Of a DNA stretch of 64,000 nt, positions 47,331 to 56,380 are shown one piece after another. The position numbers and the translations under genes are program-made. Under the pieces are notes generated by a model, which saw nothing but the letters and a program-made list of their open reading frames with translations, had not been told where the DNA came from and made no database searches. Source of the DNA: Octadecabacter arcticus 238 (lineage in GTDB: Bacteria > Pseudomonadota > Alphaproteobacteria > Rhodobacterales > Rhodobacteraceae). The DNA lies in assembly GCF_000155735.2 (NCBI RefSeq), contig NC_020908.1, forward strand, positions 3,415,001 through 3,479,000. The letters are read 5' to 3'. Positions within the stretch are counted from its first letter, which is position 1, and every line of letters begins with the position of its first letter.

Positions 47331-48246
47331 GGCTTATCCCTTTTAGTCCGGTTGCCCACATGTTGACGCGGCGCAGAACCTTGCTCTTGTGGCTTGAGAG
47401 GCGGATCGGATCAGTTTGTAACGTCTGGTGGGTTTACAGGGCGTGGCTTTTGCCCTGAACGAGGGCCTTCAGGCGCGCTTTTCAACAAAAACACGATATG
47501 TCGCTGGCCCGAGACCAACACCGATCCCCAGCAGCGTGTCGAAGGCGCTTCGCATGTGTCTCCGTCGGTTCCAGCGGAACACGAATTCGTCAAGATAGCG
47601 TTGTAGATGGCACTTTCTGAGGCCGTGGAAGCCCCCTTTGCCCACGTTTTCAGGTTGGAGAACACGCGGTGGACCCAGTGGAGTATGTCGCGTGCCTTCT
47701 TGCCGCTGACGACCTTCGCCCCATGCGTGTTTGCAGGCGGAGTTTCGTAACCGAGCCAGCCGTCCGTGATGATGTGAGCGCCAGGCTCTACAGCCCGACC
47801 AATGAACCCGTGCAGCGTCTTTGACGCGCCGTCGGGAATGTTTTTCATCCTGATACGGCGCGGATGTCCGTCACTTGATAACTCGACGGCACAGACGACA
47901 AACATCTTTCCAACCGGGCTGCGCCCACCCTTTGGCCGGTCCTCGGGATCATGCCGGGACCGGAACGGCATCTCTGTTTCATCGATTTCGACAAGGTCTT
48001 TCAGGGGGGGTGCGGTCAGGGTTGACCATCGACCGCCGCAGCTTTTGCAAGATGAGGTCGCCGAGAAGCGCCATCGGTCCGAGCGACGATGGCGACCCGT
48101 CTTGTAGCTGCCAAGGCCAAGTTGCGCCTGAAGGTGCAGCAATGACATGCCGTTGAAATGGCTGGTGATGATGTGCGCGGCAAGACACCAAATTCGCAAC
48201 GGCAAATGGCTGCTGTGCATCACCGTGCCAGCCGTCACGGATGTCT
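47331..48246 (-). mobile_element. IS1595-type (ISXO2-like) element, copy 1, truncated
   Basis: It starts with the terminal sequence GGCTTATCCCTTTTAGTCCGG, as does the full copy at 60586. Homology to that copy stops at 48246 inside the transposase gene, so the zinc-ribbon end and the other terminal repeat are missing. It lies between the doeA remnant and the prim-pol pseudogene. Confidence 0.85.
47411..48246 (-). pseudogene. IS1595-type transposase, copy 1 (truncated, frameshifted)
   Basis: The N-terminal zinc-ribbon part is absent. The core has SHLPLRIWCLAAHIITSHFN and VEIDETEMPFRSRHDPEDRP, HIITDGWLGY and SGKKARDILHWVHRVFSNLK. Between GSYKT and KLRRSMV lies a palindromic insertion of about 35-44 nt that is also in copy 2. 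Here an extra G in the following G run puts the frame back for the catalytic core. A second frameshift follows TWAKG. Confidence 0.82.
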
Positions 48247-48268
48247 TGCAACGTAAATGGAGGTTACA

Positions 48269-49013
48269 ATGCCTATGAAAGCTACCACGGAAACTAAGGT
48301 GAGGAAATCCCCTGCCCGCACCACGAACCTCAAAATCGCCTACAATCTTGCCAAGTCCGGCCTGCCCGTATTCCCGTGCAAATCAGACAAGTCGCCCCAC
48401 AAGAAGACGGGCTTCAAAGCCGCGACCACCGACAAATCGACCGTTGGTGGGACAAACACCCCGACGCCCTGCCCGGTCTGCCGACTGGCGCGGCCTCTGG
48501 TGTGGCGGTTCTCGATATTGATCGGAAGGACGATAAAGACGGCTTCACGGCGCTATCGGACGCGGGCTTAGATCGCTTCACGGATGGTCGCTACGTTGTA
48601 GACACCCCCAGCGGAGGGCAGCACATCTACTTCGCCCATATCGATGGCCTGCGGTGCAGCACGTCCAAGATAGCGGAGGGCGTGGACGTGCTGGCCGATG
48701 GTGGATACGTGATCGCGCCCGGCGCGGAGACGACCCAAGGGACCTATCCGACGTCCAGCAACTCCGAAGACATGACCGTCAAGCCGTTCCCCAAGACGCT
48801 GCGCAAGCTGGTAGGCCAACGGAAGGCCACCACCAAGCCCAAATCTAGCGAACCGGCGCAAGCGTGGAAAATCGTCAAAGCCGCTTTGAAGTCGATCCCG
48901 AACAACGGCAAAGGCGCGGACGTGTCGCGCGATTGGTGGGTCAAGATGCTGGCAGCGTTGCACCACGAGTCCAGTGGGTCAGCAAAAGGCCGCAAGCTGG
49001 CGCACACATGGTC
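48269..49013 (+). pseudogene. Phage/plasmid-type prim-pol (bifunctional DNA primase/polymerase N-terminal) gene, broken
   Basis: ATG 48269 has GGAGG 5 nt upstream. It begins MPMKATTETKVRKSPARTTN and NLAKSGLPVFPCKSDKSPHK, then shifts frame near 48440. It continues as IDRWWDKHPDALPGLPTGAA, SGVAVLDIDRKDDKDG (acidic metal site), TPSGGQHIYFAH and ILADGGYVIAPG-like LADGGYVIAPGAE, the core of the Prim-Pol family. IS3 copy 2 cuts it at 49014, and no continuation is found beyond 50619. It is a relic of a phage or integrative element replication gene. Confidence 0.8.
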
Positions 49014-49053
49014 CGGAACGTGTCAACGACTTTGAGACAGTGGCTTTTGGACT

Positions 49054-50067
49054 TTAGGCTTGGGTTTCTTCGGTTGGTTTTGGTGGGTTGATCCAGACGG
49101 CGGTCGGGATTTGAGGCGGTTTTGGTGGTTTGTGTACGAAGCGTTCGGGCGTGGCGAGGAATGCCGCGTCTAGTGTTGCTTGTCGCGCGGTGTAGATTTC
49201 TTGGGCCTGCCCAAAATGGATTTGGTCGGGCGTCATCAGACCAATCCCGGCGTGATGATGGTCTTGGTTATACCATGCAAAGAACCTGCGGCAGAATGCG
49301 CGAGCCTGCTCGATGGTTTCAAAGTTCTTGGGGAACTCTGGCTGATATTTCAGTGTTTTGAAGTGGGCTTCGGAGAACGGGTTGTCGTTTGAGGTGTGGG
49401 GCCGACTGTGGAACTTGAGCACACCAAGATCAACCAGCATCAGGGCTGTCGTCTTTGCCTTCATGGGCCCACCGCGATCTGCATGCAATGTCAGCTGATC
49501 GCGTGGAACCTCGTGTTTTTCCATCGCGTCGATGAACAGCTCTTTGAACTGGCTGGCGCTCTCCGCGTGCTCGACGCGCCAGCCAACAACGCGGCGGCTG
49601 AAGATGTCGAGAATGACATAGAGATAGAAGTAGGACCATTTCACCGGGCCCATCAGCTTGGTGATGTCCCAAGACCAGACCTGATTGGGGGCTTCAGCTA
49701 GAAGTTCAGGCTTTTGATAGACGGGATGTGTGCGCTGTCGGCGGCGTTCGCCAACTTCGCCCTGCGCGGCCAATATCCGATACATCGTGCGGATTGAACA
49801 CAGATAGGTGCCTTCATCCAGCAAGGTGGCAAAGACCTCTGTGGGCGTCTGATCCGCAAAGCGGGGTTCGCGCAGGTGGTGCAATACCTGGTCTCTTTCC
49901 CTTTCCGGTAGAGCCCGCGAAGACGCTGCGCGCGGTGGGCGTGTGCGTGGTGGTGCCGTCAGCGCCGCACGCTGTCGAAGAACGCTCGCGCGCGATAATG
50001 ATAGCGCGGCGCAGACAGCCGAGGTCAAGCCGCTGCCGGTGGGCAATGCAATCGCGACGGCCATCAT
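49054..50067 (-). CDS. IS3-family transposase OrfB (copy 2), catalytic residues intact
   Basis: 337 residues. It differs from copy 1 in having [11 protein letters not shown] at the first catalytic site, [31 protein letters not shown], and a two-residue longer end (ETQA). The DDE set appears complete, so this copy could be the active one. It overlaps orfA by 4 nt. Confidence 0.9.
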   Translation of the reverse strand: MMAVAIALPTGSGLTSAVCAALSLSRASVLRQRAALTAPPRTRPPRAASSRALPERERDQVLHHLREPRFADQTPTEVFATLLDEGTYLCSIRTMYRILAAQGEVGERRRQRTHPVYQKPELLAEAPNQVWSWDITKLMGPVKWSYFYLYVILDIFSRRVVGWRVEHAESASQFKELFIDAMEKHEVPRDQLTLHADRGGPMKAKTTALMLVDLGVLKFHSRPHTSNDNPFSEAHFKTLKYQPEFPKNFETIEQARAFCRRFFAWYNQDHHHAGIGLMTPDQIHFGQAQEIYTARQATLDAAFLATPERFVHKPPKPPQIPTAVWINPPKPTEETQA

Positions 50068-50546
50068 GATTTGCCGCTGCGCTCTTGCGTCTGCTCCATC
50101 TCGTCCAGAAGTCCCGCCACTTTTTTTTGGATGGCAATGATGGCTTCCGCCTGATCCAGACGGCGCCGCAAGGCTGTCACCTCACGGTTGGCCTTAGCCA
50201 GTTCAGTTTGCAATGGATTGGCAGGTGCCTTTTGTGGGCCACGGCGCATTGGCTGCAATGCACCCAATGTGCCGGCCGCCCGCGCACGGCGCCAATCGGT
50301 CAGTGCAGAGGAATAAAGCCCCTCCCGCCGTAGAATGGCGGAAACCCCGCCAGTGTCTGCCACTTGGTCCGTCTCATCCAGAATGCGCAGTTTGTATTTG
50401 GCTGTGAAGTTGCGTCGCTTCGGGATGCTCGTCAGTTCCACTGTGGGAGCCAACGGCGCATTAACAACGCGGGGAGGCGACGTCGGGGCCAAAACGGCTC
50501 CAGATCCAGCATCTGGCGAAAGTGGTGATTGTGAAGGCATAACCAT
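50064..50546 (-). CDS. IS3-family OrfA DNA-binding protein (copy 2)
   Basis: 160 residues, near-identical to 35085-35567 (Ala to Val at APTVELTS and Ala to Thr at PLQTELAK). It has the HTH and C-terminal coiled coil as in copy 1. Confidence 0.88.
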   Translation of the reverse strand: MVMPSQSPLSPDAGSGAVLAPTSPPRVVNAPLAPTVELTSIPKRRNFTAKYKLRILDETDQVADTGGVSAILRREGLYSSALTDWRRARAAGTLGALQPMRRGPQKAPANPLQTELAKANREVTALRRRLDQAEAIIAIQKKVAGLLDEMEQTQERSGKS

Positions 50547-50742
50547 GGGTTCGTTCTCCTACGCCCTCAAGTGTAAACTTTAGCCAGTCAATTGTCTCAC
50601 GCTTATTGGCACGGAGGGGGCAGACCGTTGGCCCGGTGCGGACCCCTCCGAGACAGACCGTGTCTGGGACTCCTTCGGCAAGGGAACGTCAAAGGCGACG
50701 GGGGCCACGATCCTGCACGAAGCCCGAGACCATGGGCATTGG

Positions 50743-51068
50743 TGCCCATCGTTACGATCGCCGCTCTGACGACGCCACCAATATCAGTTAACATGACGCA
50801 GCCGAAGTGGTCGGAACTGGGTTTCGCAATGGGATCGGTTGCGTTGTTTGTCGCATTGGTCATGGGCATCCATGCAATCAAGGTAAAGAAGTTAGACCAG
50901 TACCGCCGCTGGATGGTTATGATGGCGGCACTCAACTTCGGAGCAGTGTCGTTCCGCCTGCAATTCCCGATCTTGCAGCTGTTTTTCGAAGAAAACCGTA
51001 TCTTCTAGTACCTCGGCTGGAGCTGTTGGGTGCTTGGTGTTGCATGGTGGTGGTACCGAGACATCTGA
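50743..51068 (+). pseudogene. DUF2306-like membrane protein remnant
   Basis: The frame TQPKWSELGFAMGSVALFVA, LVMGIHAIKVKKLDQYRRWM and VMMAALNFGAVSFRLQFPIL matches the middle of DUF2306 membrane proteins. TAG at 51006-51008 interrupts it; YLGWSCWVLGVAWWWYRD follows in frame to TGA 51066-51068. The N-terminal part is missing on the IS3 side. Confidence 0.6.
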
Positions 51069-51138
51069 CACCTCTTGAAGACCCTCAACGGTCAGATACT
51101 TGGGGGCTGTCAGAAATCGCCATATGCACCGAAGTGGG

Positions 51139-51321
51139 TCAAGTTTGGCCGTGATAGGCGGAAACCTTGAAATTGCATTTAATGGTCAACAACCATGTTT
51201 TCATGAATTCACGCAGAGGATTGTATGCAATTTTTCCGGCATCCCTGAAAAAAATGCCGTTTAGGAACTGACTATTCTTGCCAGTTGGGAAATCGCCCAC
51301 GTGGACCTTCAACTTTGTCAT
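51139..51321 (-). CDS. Hypothetical short protein, possibly truncated
   Basis: 60 residues starting TKLKVHVGDFPTGKNSQFLN. The opening resembles the start of small bacterial proteins that begin KLKVHVGDFPKGK, but the rest does not follow that family, so the frame may be broken after about residue 20. GGGATAAATA precedes the ATG. Confidence 0.35.
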   Translation of the reverse strand: MTKLKVHVGDFPTGKNSQFLNGIFFRDAGKIAYNPLREFMKTWLLTIKCNFKVSAYHGQT

Positions 51322-51710
51322 TATTTATCCCAGATCAAACAATTCTGAATCATGATTTTTATGTTCAACGAGGTCATCAACGCCAATGTCCGTTTTGGTG
51401 AAGCTGCACTGTCGCGACGGGACTTGCGTCGTATGTCTGCCTGGGGCCATCAGCTACGCCCAACGTATCGGTTGAGCTGCAGATTCCTCATTGCATCCGA
51501 AGCCCGCACTGAGCCCGAATTTTCCGGACAGCTAAATGACGCGACTACGGCGTAACGGGTGATCACCGGTTATTCGTAAGGGCCCCATAAGGCCTCAACC
51601 GCCTCCGCCATCCGCGACAACGCCTGTCTGCACCCAACACAACAACGGGCCCATCCGGTCATACTCACCGGCACCATAATCGGTAATATACCAACCATTG
51701 GGCGCCTCAA
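51322..51710. other. Relic region, no intact gene
   Basis: It holds short plus-strand frames with no recognisable family. On the minus strand there is a tail frame (NGWYITDYGAGEYDRMGPLL, CWVQTGVVADGGGG) ending near 51590 that looks protein-like and may belong to the small gene at 51711-51845 through a frameshift. Confidence 0.35.
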
Positions 51711-51845
51711 TCACTGCCGCTGCATCTCCCGAACCGTTTGAAATTCCGCAGGTGTCAAATAGGCCCTCGGCGCCAATGCAAGCCCGAACGAACAGATCAT
51801 GGCGTCCGCCTCGGCCACAATATCATTGAGTCTTGGTAGTTTCAC
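51711..51845 (-). CDS. Small hypothetical protein (44 aa)
   Basis: GTG 51845 with AGGGGGC upstream opens a 44-codon frame (KLPRLNDIVAEADAMICSFG, LALAPRAYLTPAEFQTVREM). In an overlapping frame of the same strand a longer plausible peptide exists (HDLFVRACIGAEGLFDTCGI, SNGSGDAAAVIEAPNG), so it is not certain which is coding. Confidence 0.35.
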   Translation of the reverse strand: MKLPRLNDIVAEADAMICSFGLALAPRAYLTPAEFQTVREMQRQ

Positions 51846-52119
51846 ATTGCCCCCTTCGCACGTGCATACTTGCGGTCCCGGCGGGAGGTGATCGTAAGTT
51901 AGAAAGCAAACCCATCAACGGACACAAAAGGAGGGCCTTGTCTCGCTAGTTGGTGCCTTCTCGCCCGTTTGCACAATGCGGCAATAGCAATTCATACCCT
52001 TGCCTCGGGAAGCCGTCGCCCTCGCGCCTTTCCGCCCGTTGGATAAAACGAAGCAAACGCCCCTTCCGGCCCGTGCTGTTTCAGCCTAGACAGAGCCACA
52101 ATCGCCTGTAGGAGGCCGT

Positions 52120-52878
52120 ATGACCCAGACCATGCCCCGTTTCGCAATCGCGATCCCAATGCTGAATGAGGCCGAGACCGTGCCGCATCTACTTGGCGGC
52201 TGCGTTGCGGCAGCTGAGGGTCTTGGCCCCTATGAGATTTGTGTGACAGACGACGGGTCTACGGACGCCACAGGCGAGGCCCTGCGTGCGTTTGGCGCTG
52301 CGCACCCGCAGGCTAACTTGACCATCCTTAAGCACCCTCGCCCCGCTGGCCAATCTGCTGCTGTCCATTCAGCCGTGCGCGCCGCCCGCGCGCCAATCAT
52401 CGTGACGCTTGACGGTGACGGTCAAAACCCCCCCGAAGAACTGCCCAAACTGCTCAACATCCTGCTCGACGGCCCATCAACCCTTGGTCTGGTGGCGGGT
52501 CAGCGTGTGAAGCGCGATGATCCGATGCACAAGCGTGTGGCCTCTCGGGCTGCAAACACCATCCGCGGCGCCCTGCTAAAGGACGGCACCCGAGACACCG
52601 GCTGCGGACTCAAGGCCTATCGCCGCGAGGCATATCTTGCGTTGCCGTACTTCAATCACATGCACCGCTACCTGCCGGCACTGTTCCAGCGCGACGGCTG
52701 GGAGATCGCCCACGTCGATGTCGCCCATAAACCACGCGTCGCAGGCGCGTCGAAATACACCAATCTTGGCCGCGCATTCGTGGGACTGAGCGACTTGTTC
52801 GGCGTTGCATGGCTGATCCGCCGCCGCCGCTCGGTGCATGGCTCAGAGGTTCAAATCTCGCGCCCAGAGGAGCGTTAA
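52120..52878 (+). CDS. Family 2 glycosyltransferase (DPM1/ArnC-like)
   Basis: 252 residues, ATG 52120 with TAGGAGG upstream. The GT-A fold has FAIAIPMLNEAETVPHLLGG, the nucleotide-binding VTDDGSTDATGEAL and LDGDGQNPPEELPKLLNILL; RDTGCGLKAYRRE fits dolichol-/undecaprenyl-phosphate sugar transferases. It probably attaches a sugar to a polyprenyl phosphate on the cytoplasmic face. It is the first gene of a four-gene operon with the GT39 transferase that would use such a donor. Confidence 0.88.
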   Translation: MTQTMPRFAIAIPMLNEAETVPHLLGGCVAAAEGLGPYEICVTDDGSTDATGEALRAFGAAHPQANLTILKHPRPAGQSAAVHSAVRAARAPIIVTLDGDGQNPPEELPKLLNILLDGPSTLGLVAGQRVKRDDPMHKRVASRAANTIRGALLKDGTRDTGCGLKAYRREAYLALPYFNHMHRYLPALFQRDGWEIAHVDVAHKPRVAGASKYTNLGRAFVGLSDLFGVAWLIRRRRSVHGSEVQISRPEER

Positions 52879-52880
52879 AT

Positions 52881-53210
52881 ATGCAAGAAGCAGTATTCGA
52901 TTTCCTCAAGATCGAGAATTGGTTTGAATTCTGGTGGGTCGCGCTCGGTTTTGTAGCGCAAGCAATCTTCGCATCGCGTTTCATCGTTCAATGGATCGCG
53001 TCCGAAAAAGAAGCTCGATCCTACGTTCCGGTCGCATTTTGGTATCTGTCGATCAGCGGAGGCCTGTTGATGCTGGCCTATGCCATCTACCGACAAGACC
53101 CGGTGTTTATCCTCGGCCAATCCACTGGCGTTATCGTCTACACGCGCAACCTGATGCTGATCCGCCGCACAAAGCATACCGACGCAGACGCGGTTCACAC
53201 CCAAAAATGA
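52881..53210 (+). CDS. Lipid-A-disaccharide synthase N-terminal domain-like (LAB_N) membrane protein
   Basis: 109 residues with three membrane spans (WVALGFVAQAIFASRFIVQW, VAFWYLSISGGLLMLAYAIY, VFILGQSTGVIVYTRNLML). The FIVQW and S-x-S-G-G-x-x-x-L-x-Y patterns identify the LAB_N domain. Such proteins occur beside ArnC/ArnT-like genes and may act in flipping or handling lipid-linked sugars. It starts 2 nt after the GT2 stop and overlaps the next gene by 4 nt. Confidence 0.88.
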   Translation: MQEAVFDFLKIENWFEFWWVALGFVAQAIFASRFIVQWIASEKEARSYVPVAFWYLSISGGLLMLAYAIYRQDPVFILGQSTGVIVYTRNLMLIRRTKHTDADAVHTQK

Positions 53211-54844
53211 CTCTTCTACAGACCCGTTTTGCGCCGCTATGCGTGCTGTTTTTGGCACTTCTCAGCTTTAGTGTCGGCTTGGCCCAACTGCCGGTGCAAG
53301 ACCGCGATGAGGCGCGTTTTGCGCAAGCCTCGCGTCAAATGGCCCAGACAGGCGATTTCATCGACATTCGCCTGCAAGAGGCGCCACGCCATAACAAACC
53401 GGTGTTGATTTATTGGGCGCAAACGGCCGCGATTTACGTGACTGGTGCTCGTGGCGAGACGCAGATCTGGGTTCATCGGCTGCCGTCTTACTTGGCAGGC
53501 GCACTTTCTACTCTGGCGCTGATCTGGGCTGGCACGCCCATTGTCGGCCGCCGCGCAGCTGTGGTCGCGGGCATCATCTGCGCCACCATCTTTATGTTTC
53601 ACGCAGAAGCACGCACCGCCAAGACCGACGCGGCACTTGTGCTATTTGTAGTCCTCGCGATGGGGGCGCTGTCGCGCGCATGGCTTAACCCCGCTCGCAG
53701 TTGGTCAACGCCGCTCATCTTTTGGACAGCGCTGGCGGCCGGTGTTCTGCTCAAGGGTCCTGTGGTTGCTCTCCCGATCATTGGCGCAATCGTGTGGATA
53801 GGCGTTCAATTCCGCACAGTCAGTTGGCTCACCCGTCTGCGCCCGATCTTGGGCCTTCTCCTATTCGCCGCACTCGTCGCGCCGTGGTTCATCGCCATCA
53901 CCATAGCGACGGATGGCGCGTTTTGGGGCGCGTCGCTTGGTGGCGATCTGACCAATAAAATTACCGCCCGAGGCGAGCACGCGGGCTCCCCCCCCGGCCT
54001 TTACCTGCTGACCATGTGGTTGACGTTTTTCCCTTGGAGCATGCTTATCCCTTTGGGCCTCACCTTCGCATGGCGCACACGAAAAGACACCAAAACTGCG
54101 CTCTTGCTGGGGTGGTTGATCCCCGGTTGGATCGTGTTTGAACTCGTCCCGGTCAAACTTGTGCACTACACTTTCCCGCTGTTTCCCGCGCTGATGCTTT
54201 TCACGGGGGCGGCGCTCATCAGTATGCAAGACGGCCAGATGCGCTTTGCACGCTGGACAGGTGGGATCGGCGCGGCGGGCTGGCTCCTCGGCTTGGCATT
54301 CTTCGCAGGCATCGCCGTCTCAGCCCCGATCTATTACGGTGCAGGTCCCGACGCGCTATCAATCGCCGGGGCAGCCATCTTCACAATCGCGGGCCTCACA
54401 GGCCTGTTTTGGATGTGGCGCAACGCTGTCGCCAAAGCCATTGCCGCGCTAGCATTTTGCGGTGTCACCATGGGCTGGACCCTCACCGCCGCATCGCTGC
54501 CAGCCGCCCGCGACCTCCAGATTGCGGATCACCTTGTGCGCGCAATGGAGCAACACGACTGCCTCAGCGGCCCCGTCGCCATCGCAGGCTACGCCGAGCC
54601 CTCGGCGGTCTTTCGCCTTGGCACAGACACGATACTAGGAGACGCGGACAACGCGCTGGCTTACCTTGCTGCGGGTGAAAACCGCGCCGCATGGATTGAT
54701 CCGGCCCTGATGCCGTCCGCCGCCATGGGCCTGACAGGTGTCACCCTAGTTGAAGGCATTTCCACTGGTAACTTCCGCCCCATGGCCCTGCGTCTTTACG
54801 TGTCGCCAGGTGTCCCTGCAAAGGATAATCCATGCGCGTCCTGA
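53207..54844 (+). CDS. Family 39 glycosyltransferase (ArnT-like)
   Basis: 545 residues with about 12 membrane spans. The first periplasmic loop carries LPVQDRDEARFAQASRQM, the Asp-Glu motif of PMT/ArnT enzymes; HNKPVLIYWAQ and ARTAKTDAALVLFVVLAMGA follow the family. It would transfer a sugar from a polyprenyl-phosphate donor to a lipid (for example lipid A) on the periplasmic side. It overlaps neighbours on both sides by 4 and 13 nt. Confidence 0.9.
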   Translation: MTLLQTRFAPLCVLFLALLSFSVGLAQLPVQDRDEARFAQASRQMAQTGDFIDIRLQEAPRHNKPVLIYWAQTAAIYVTGARGETQIWVHRLPSYLAGALSTLALIWAGTPIVGRRAAVVAGIICATIFMFHAEARTAKTDAALVLFVVLAMGALSRAWLNPARSWSTPLIFWTALAAGVLLKGPVVALPIIGAIVWIGVQFRTVSWLTRLRPILGLLLFAALVAPWFIAITIATDGAFWGASLGGDLTNKITARGEHAGSPPGLYLLTMWLTFFPWSMLIPLGLTFAWRTRKDTKTALLLGWLIPGWIVFELVPVKLVHYTFPLFPALMLFTGAALISMQDGQMRFARWTGGIGAAGWLLGLAFFAGIAVSAPIYYGAGPDALSIAGAAIFTIAGLTGLFWMWRNAVAKAIAALAFCGVTMGWTLTAASLPAARDLQIADHLVRAMEQHDCLSGPVAIAGYAEPSAVFRLGTDTILGDADNALAYLAAGENRAAWIDPALMPSAAMGLTGVTLVEGISTGNFRPMALRLYVSPGVPAKDNPCAS

Positions 54845-55554
54845 TCCTATTTTCCCTCGCTCTGATGGTAGGCTTTGCGATCGATGCCCCTGTGGCCCTC
54901 GCCGTACGCAACGCGCCTGAATGGCTATCCAATGCCGGCGCGCACGTCACATGGGTCGGTCAAACGGATTGGCAGGCGATCATCTTGATCACCCTTATGC
55001 TGGTCTACGCATTGGCCCGCCCCGACTCACTTAGCGCTGCGCGCGCGCAACGACTGTTGCAGGTCACCACTGCCTGCTTCTTGCTGATTTTGCTGACCGG
55101 GATCGCCGTACAGGTCCTCAAGCACGGATTTGGCCGCCCACGGCCGGGGGCCCTCAGCGAGCTCTCCCCCTACACTTTGGCACCTTTTGGGTTTCAGGGA
55201 AGCTGGAATTCCTTTCCTTCCGGTCATTCGACCACCATGGGCGCACTAGCCGCCCTTGCCGCCCACCTGTGGCCGCGCGGGAAATGGATCGCGATCGCGG
55301 TCGCACTGATCGTCGGCATCAGCCGCGTGATTGTAGCCAAACACTACCCTTCCGATGTGATTGCTGGTCTCGCGCTTGGCGCGGTGCTGTCGGTCTGGAT
55401 GCTGAACCGTTGGCAAGCCGCGGGTGCCATGCCCCTCGCAGGACACCCTCTCAGGCAGCCCACAATTGGTTTAGGTCCCGCTTCAGGCCTCCTCGACATT
55501 TCGCGCAGCTTTGGACACCAACTCGTCGCGCTTTTTCGCAGCCCTTGGAAATAA
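54832..55554 (+). CDS. PAP2-family phosphatase
   Basis: 240 residues, six spans. The PAP2 signature is in three parts: KHGFGRPRPG, FPSGHSTTMGA and SRVIVAKHYPSDVIAG, all with catalytic Arg/His/Asp. It probably removes phosphate from a lipid or polyprenyl pyrophosphate in the periplasm, fitting carrier recycling or lipid A modification. It is the last gene of the glycolipid operon, overlapping the GT39 gene by 13 nt. Confidence 0.92.
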   Translation: MRVLILFSLALMVGFAIDAPVALAVRNAPEWLSNAGAHVTWVGQTDWQAIILITLMLVYALARPDSLSAARAQRLLQVTTACFLLILLTGIAVQVLKHGFGRPRPGALSELSPYTLAPFGFQGSWNSFPSGHSTTMGALAALAAHLWPRGKWIAIAVALIVGISRVIVAKHYPSDVIAGLALGAVLSVWMLNRWQAAGAMPLAGHPLRQPTIGLGPASGLLDISRSFGHQLVALFRSPWK

Positions 55555-55634
55555 AAAACGTCTCGTGGATTGGGGCCCCGTTTCCACCCTTACGTCAAAC
55601 AGCCGCCTCAGCCACACTTGGCTTCAACCGTTTC

Positions 55635-55816
55635 TCAGCGCTTTCTAAAGAGGTGCGCCTCCAATTGGGCAATTGGCATCAGGCGTGCTAATGCACACCT
55701 TGCAGCGTGTCACAGCCACACACCGATGCAATTTAGGCATGCGCAGGCGTCTCAACGCTCTCTGCCGTCACAGCCAGCCCCATAGTCTTTGCCATCCCGA
55801 CAATCTGTTTGAGCAT
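55635..55816 (-). pseudogene. EAL-domain (c-di-GMP phosphodiesterase) C-terminal relic
   Basis: On the minus strand LKQIVGMAKTMGLAVTAESV, ETPAHA, a stop, then IASVCGCDTLQG matches the end of EAL domains. After a frame change RLMPIAQLEAHLFRKR to TGA 55635-55637 gives the usual tail. It has two or three stops or shifts in 60 codons. It is only a fossil, but it shows that a c-di-GMP protein gene once lay here. Confidence 0.7.
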
Positions 55817-56380
55817 ACTTTTCGCGTTTCATTGGAAGGTTTGTAAATCGCACGTTTGGTATCAAAAAAGTCTGAATGAACTCCAGCACAGCCAACATTA
55901 CGATCCATTTCAGTCGAATGAATGATTATCGTTTGCAGTAACTCACACGGTTTAAGTTTAGGGTTCATCAATAAAGTTATTCTCAATCACATAATACGAA
56001 CCCCATGGACACTGCTTGGATTCAAACATCAAGTTCAACGGTTGATTTGAAGGCCGCGATTTCGTCGGCCATGGCTTCAGCGGGTGTTCTCCATCCGAGG
56101 GTTTTTCTCGGACGGTTGTTCATCAGGTTTGCAACTTCGTTCGGCCGTGTTTGGCTGGCATCGCTCGGGCGACCAGTGCAGATGCACGAGCTTGCCATGA
56201 ACGAAACGATAAAGATCGCTCCCCTCCACAAGCTTGCGTTTGCGGCGGCAGCGCGCGCCGGGCATCACAGGCCTGCCGCGCCACTTGAGGGCAATAGCTG
56301 CCGTCTTCCTGCCGACCTCGCGCCAGCTCACGGCAGATCGTGCTCGCCGGGCGATGCAAAAGCTGGCTGATAGAACCGCT

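Larger units (their letters stand above)
49014..50619 (-). mobile_element. 1606-bp IS3-family element, copy 2
   Basis: It has the same length and ends as 34035-35640, with only scattered substitutions. The left flank is prim-pol and the right flank is an unrelated DUF2306 remnant. No target duplication is seen, so the copy probably marks a deletion or recombination junction. Confidence 0.88.

Noticed and set aside
34035..50619. A composite transposon bounded by the two 1606-bp IS3 copies
   Set aside because: Both copies are in the same orientation and could in principle mobilise the interval, but copy 1 is inserted neatly in another IS, copy 2 has mismatched flanks, and no outer target duplication links them.
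52934..53206. A 91-residue N-terminal extension of the GT39 transferase
   Set aside because: This stretch is the LAB_N-like gene read in another frame; the GT39 family begins at 53207.
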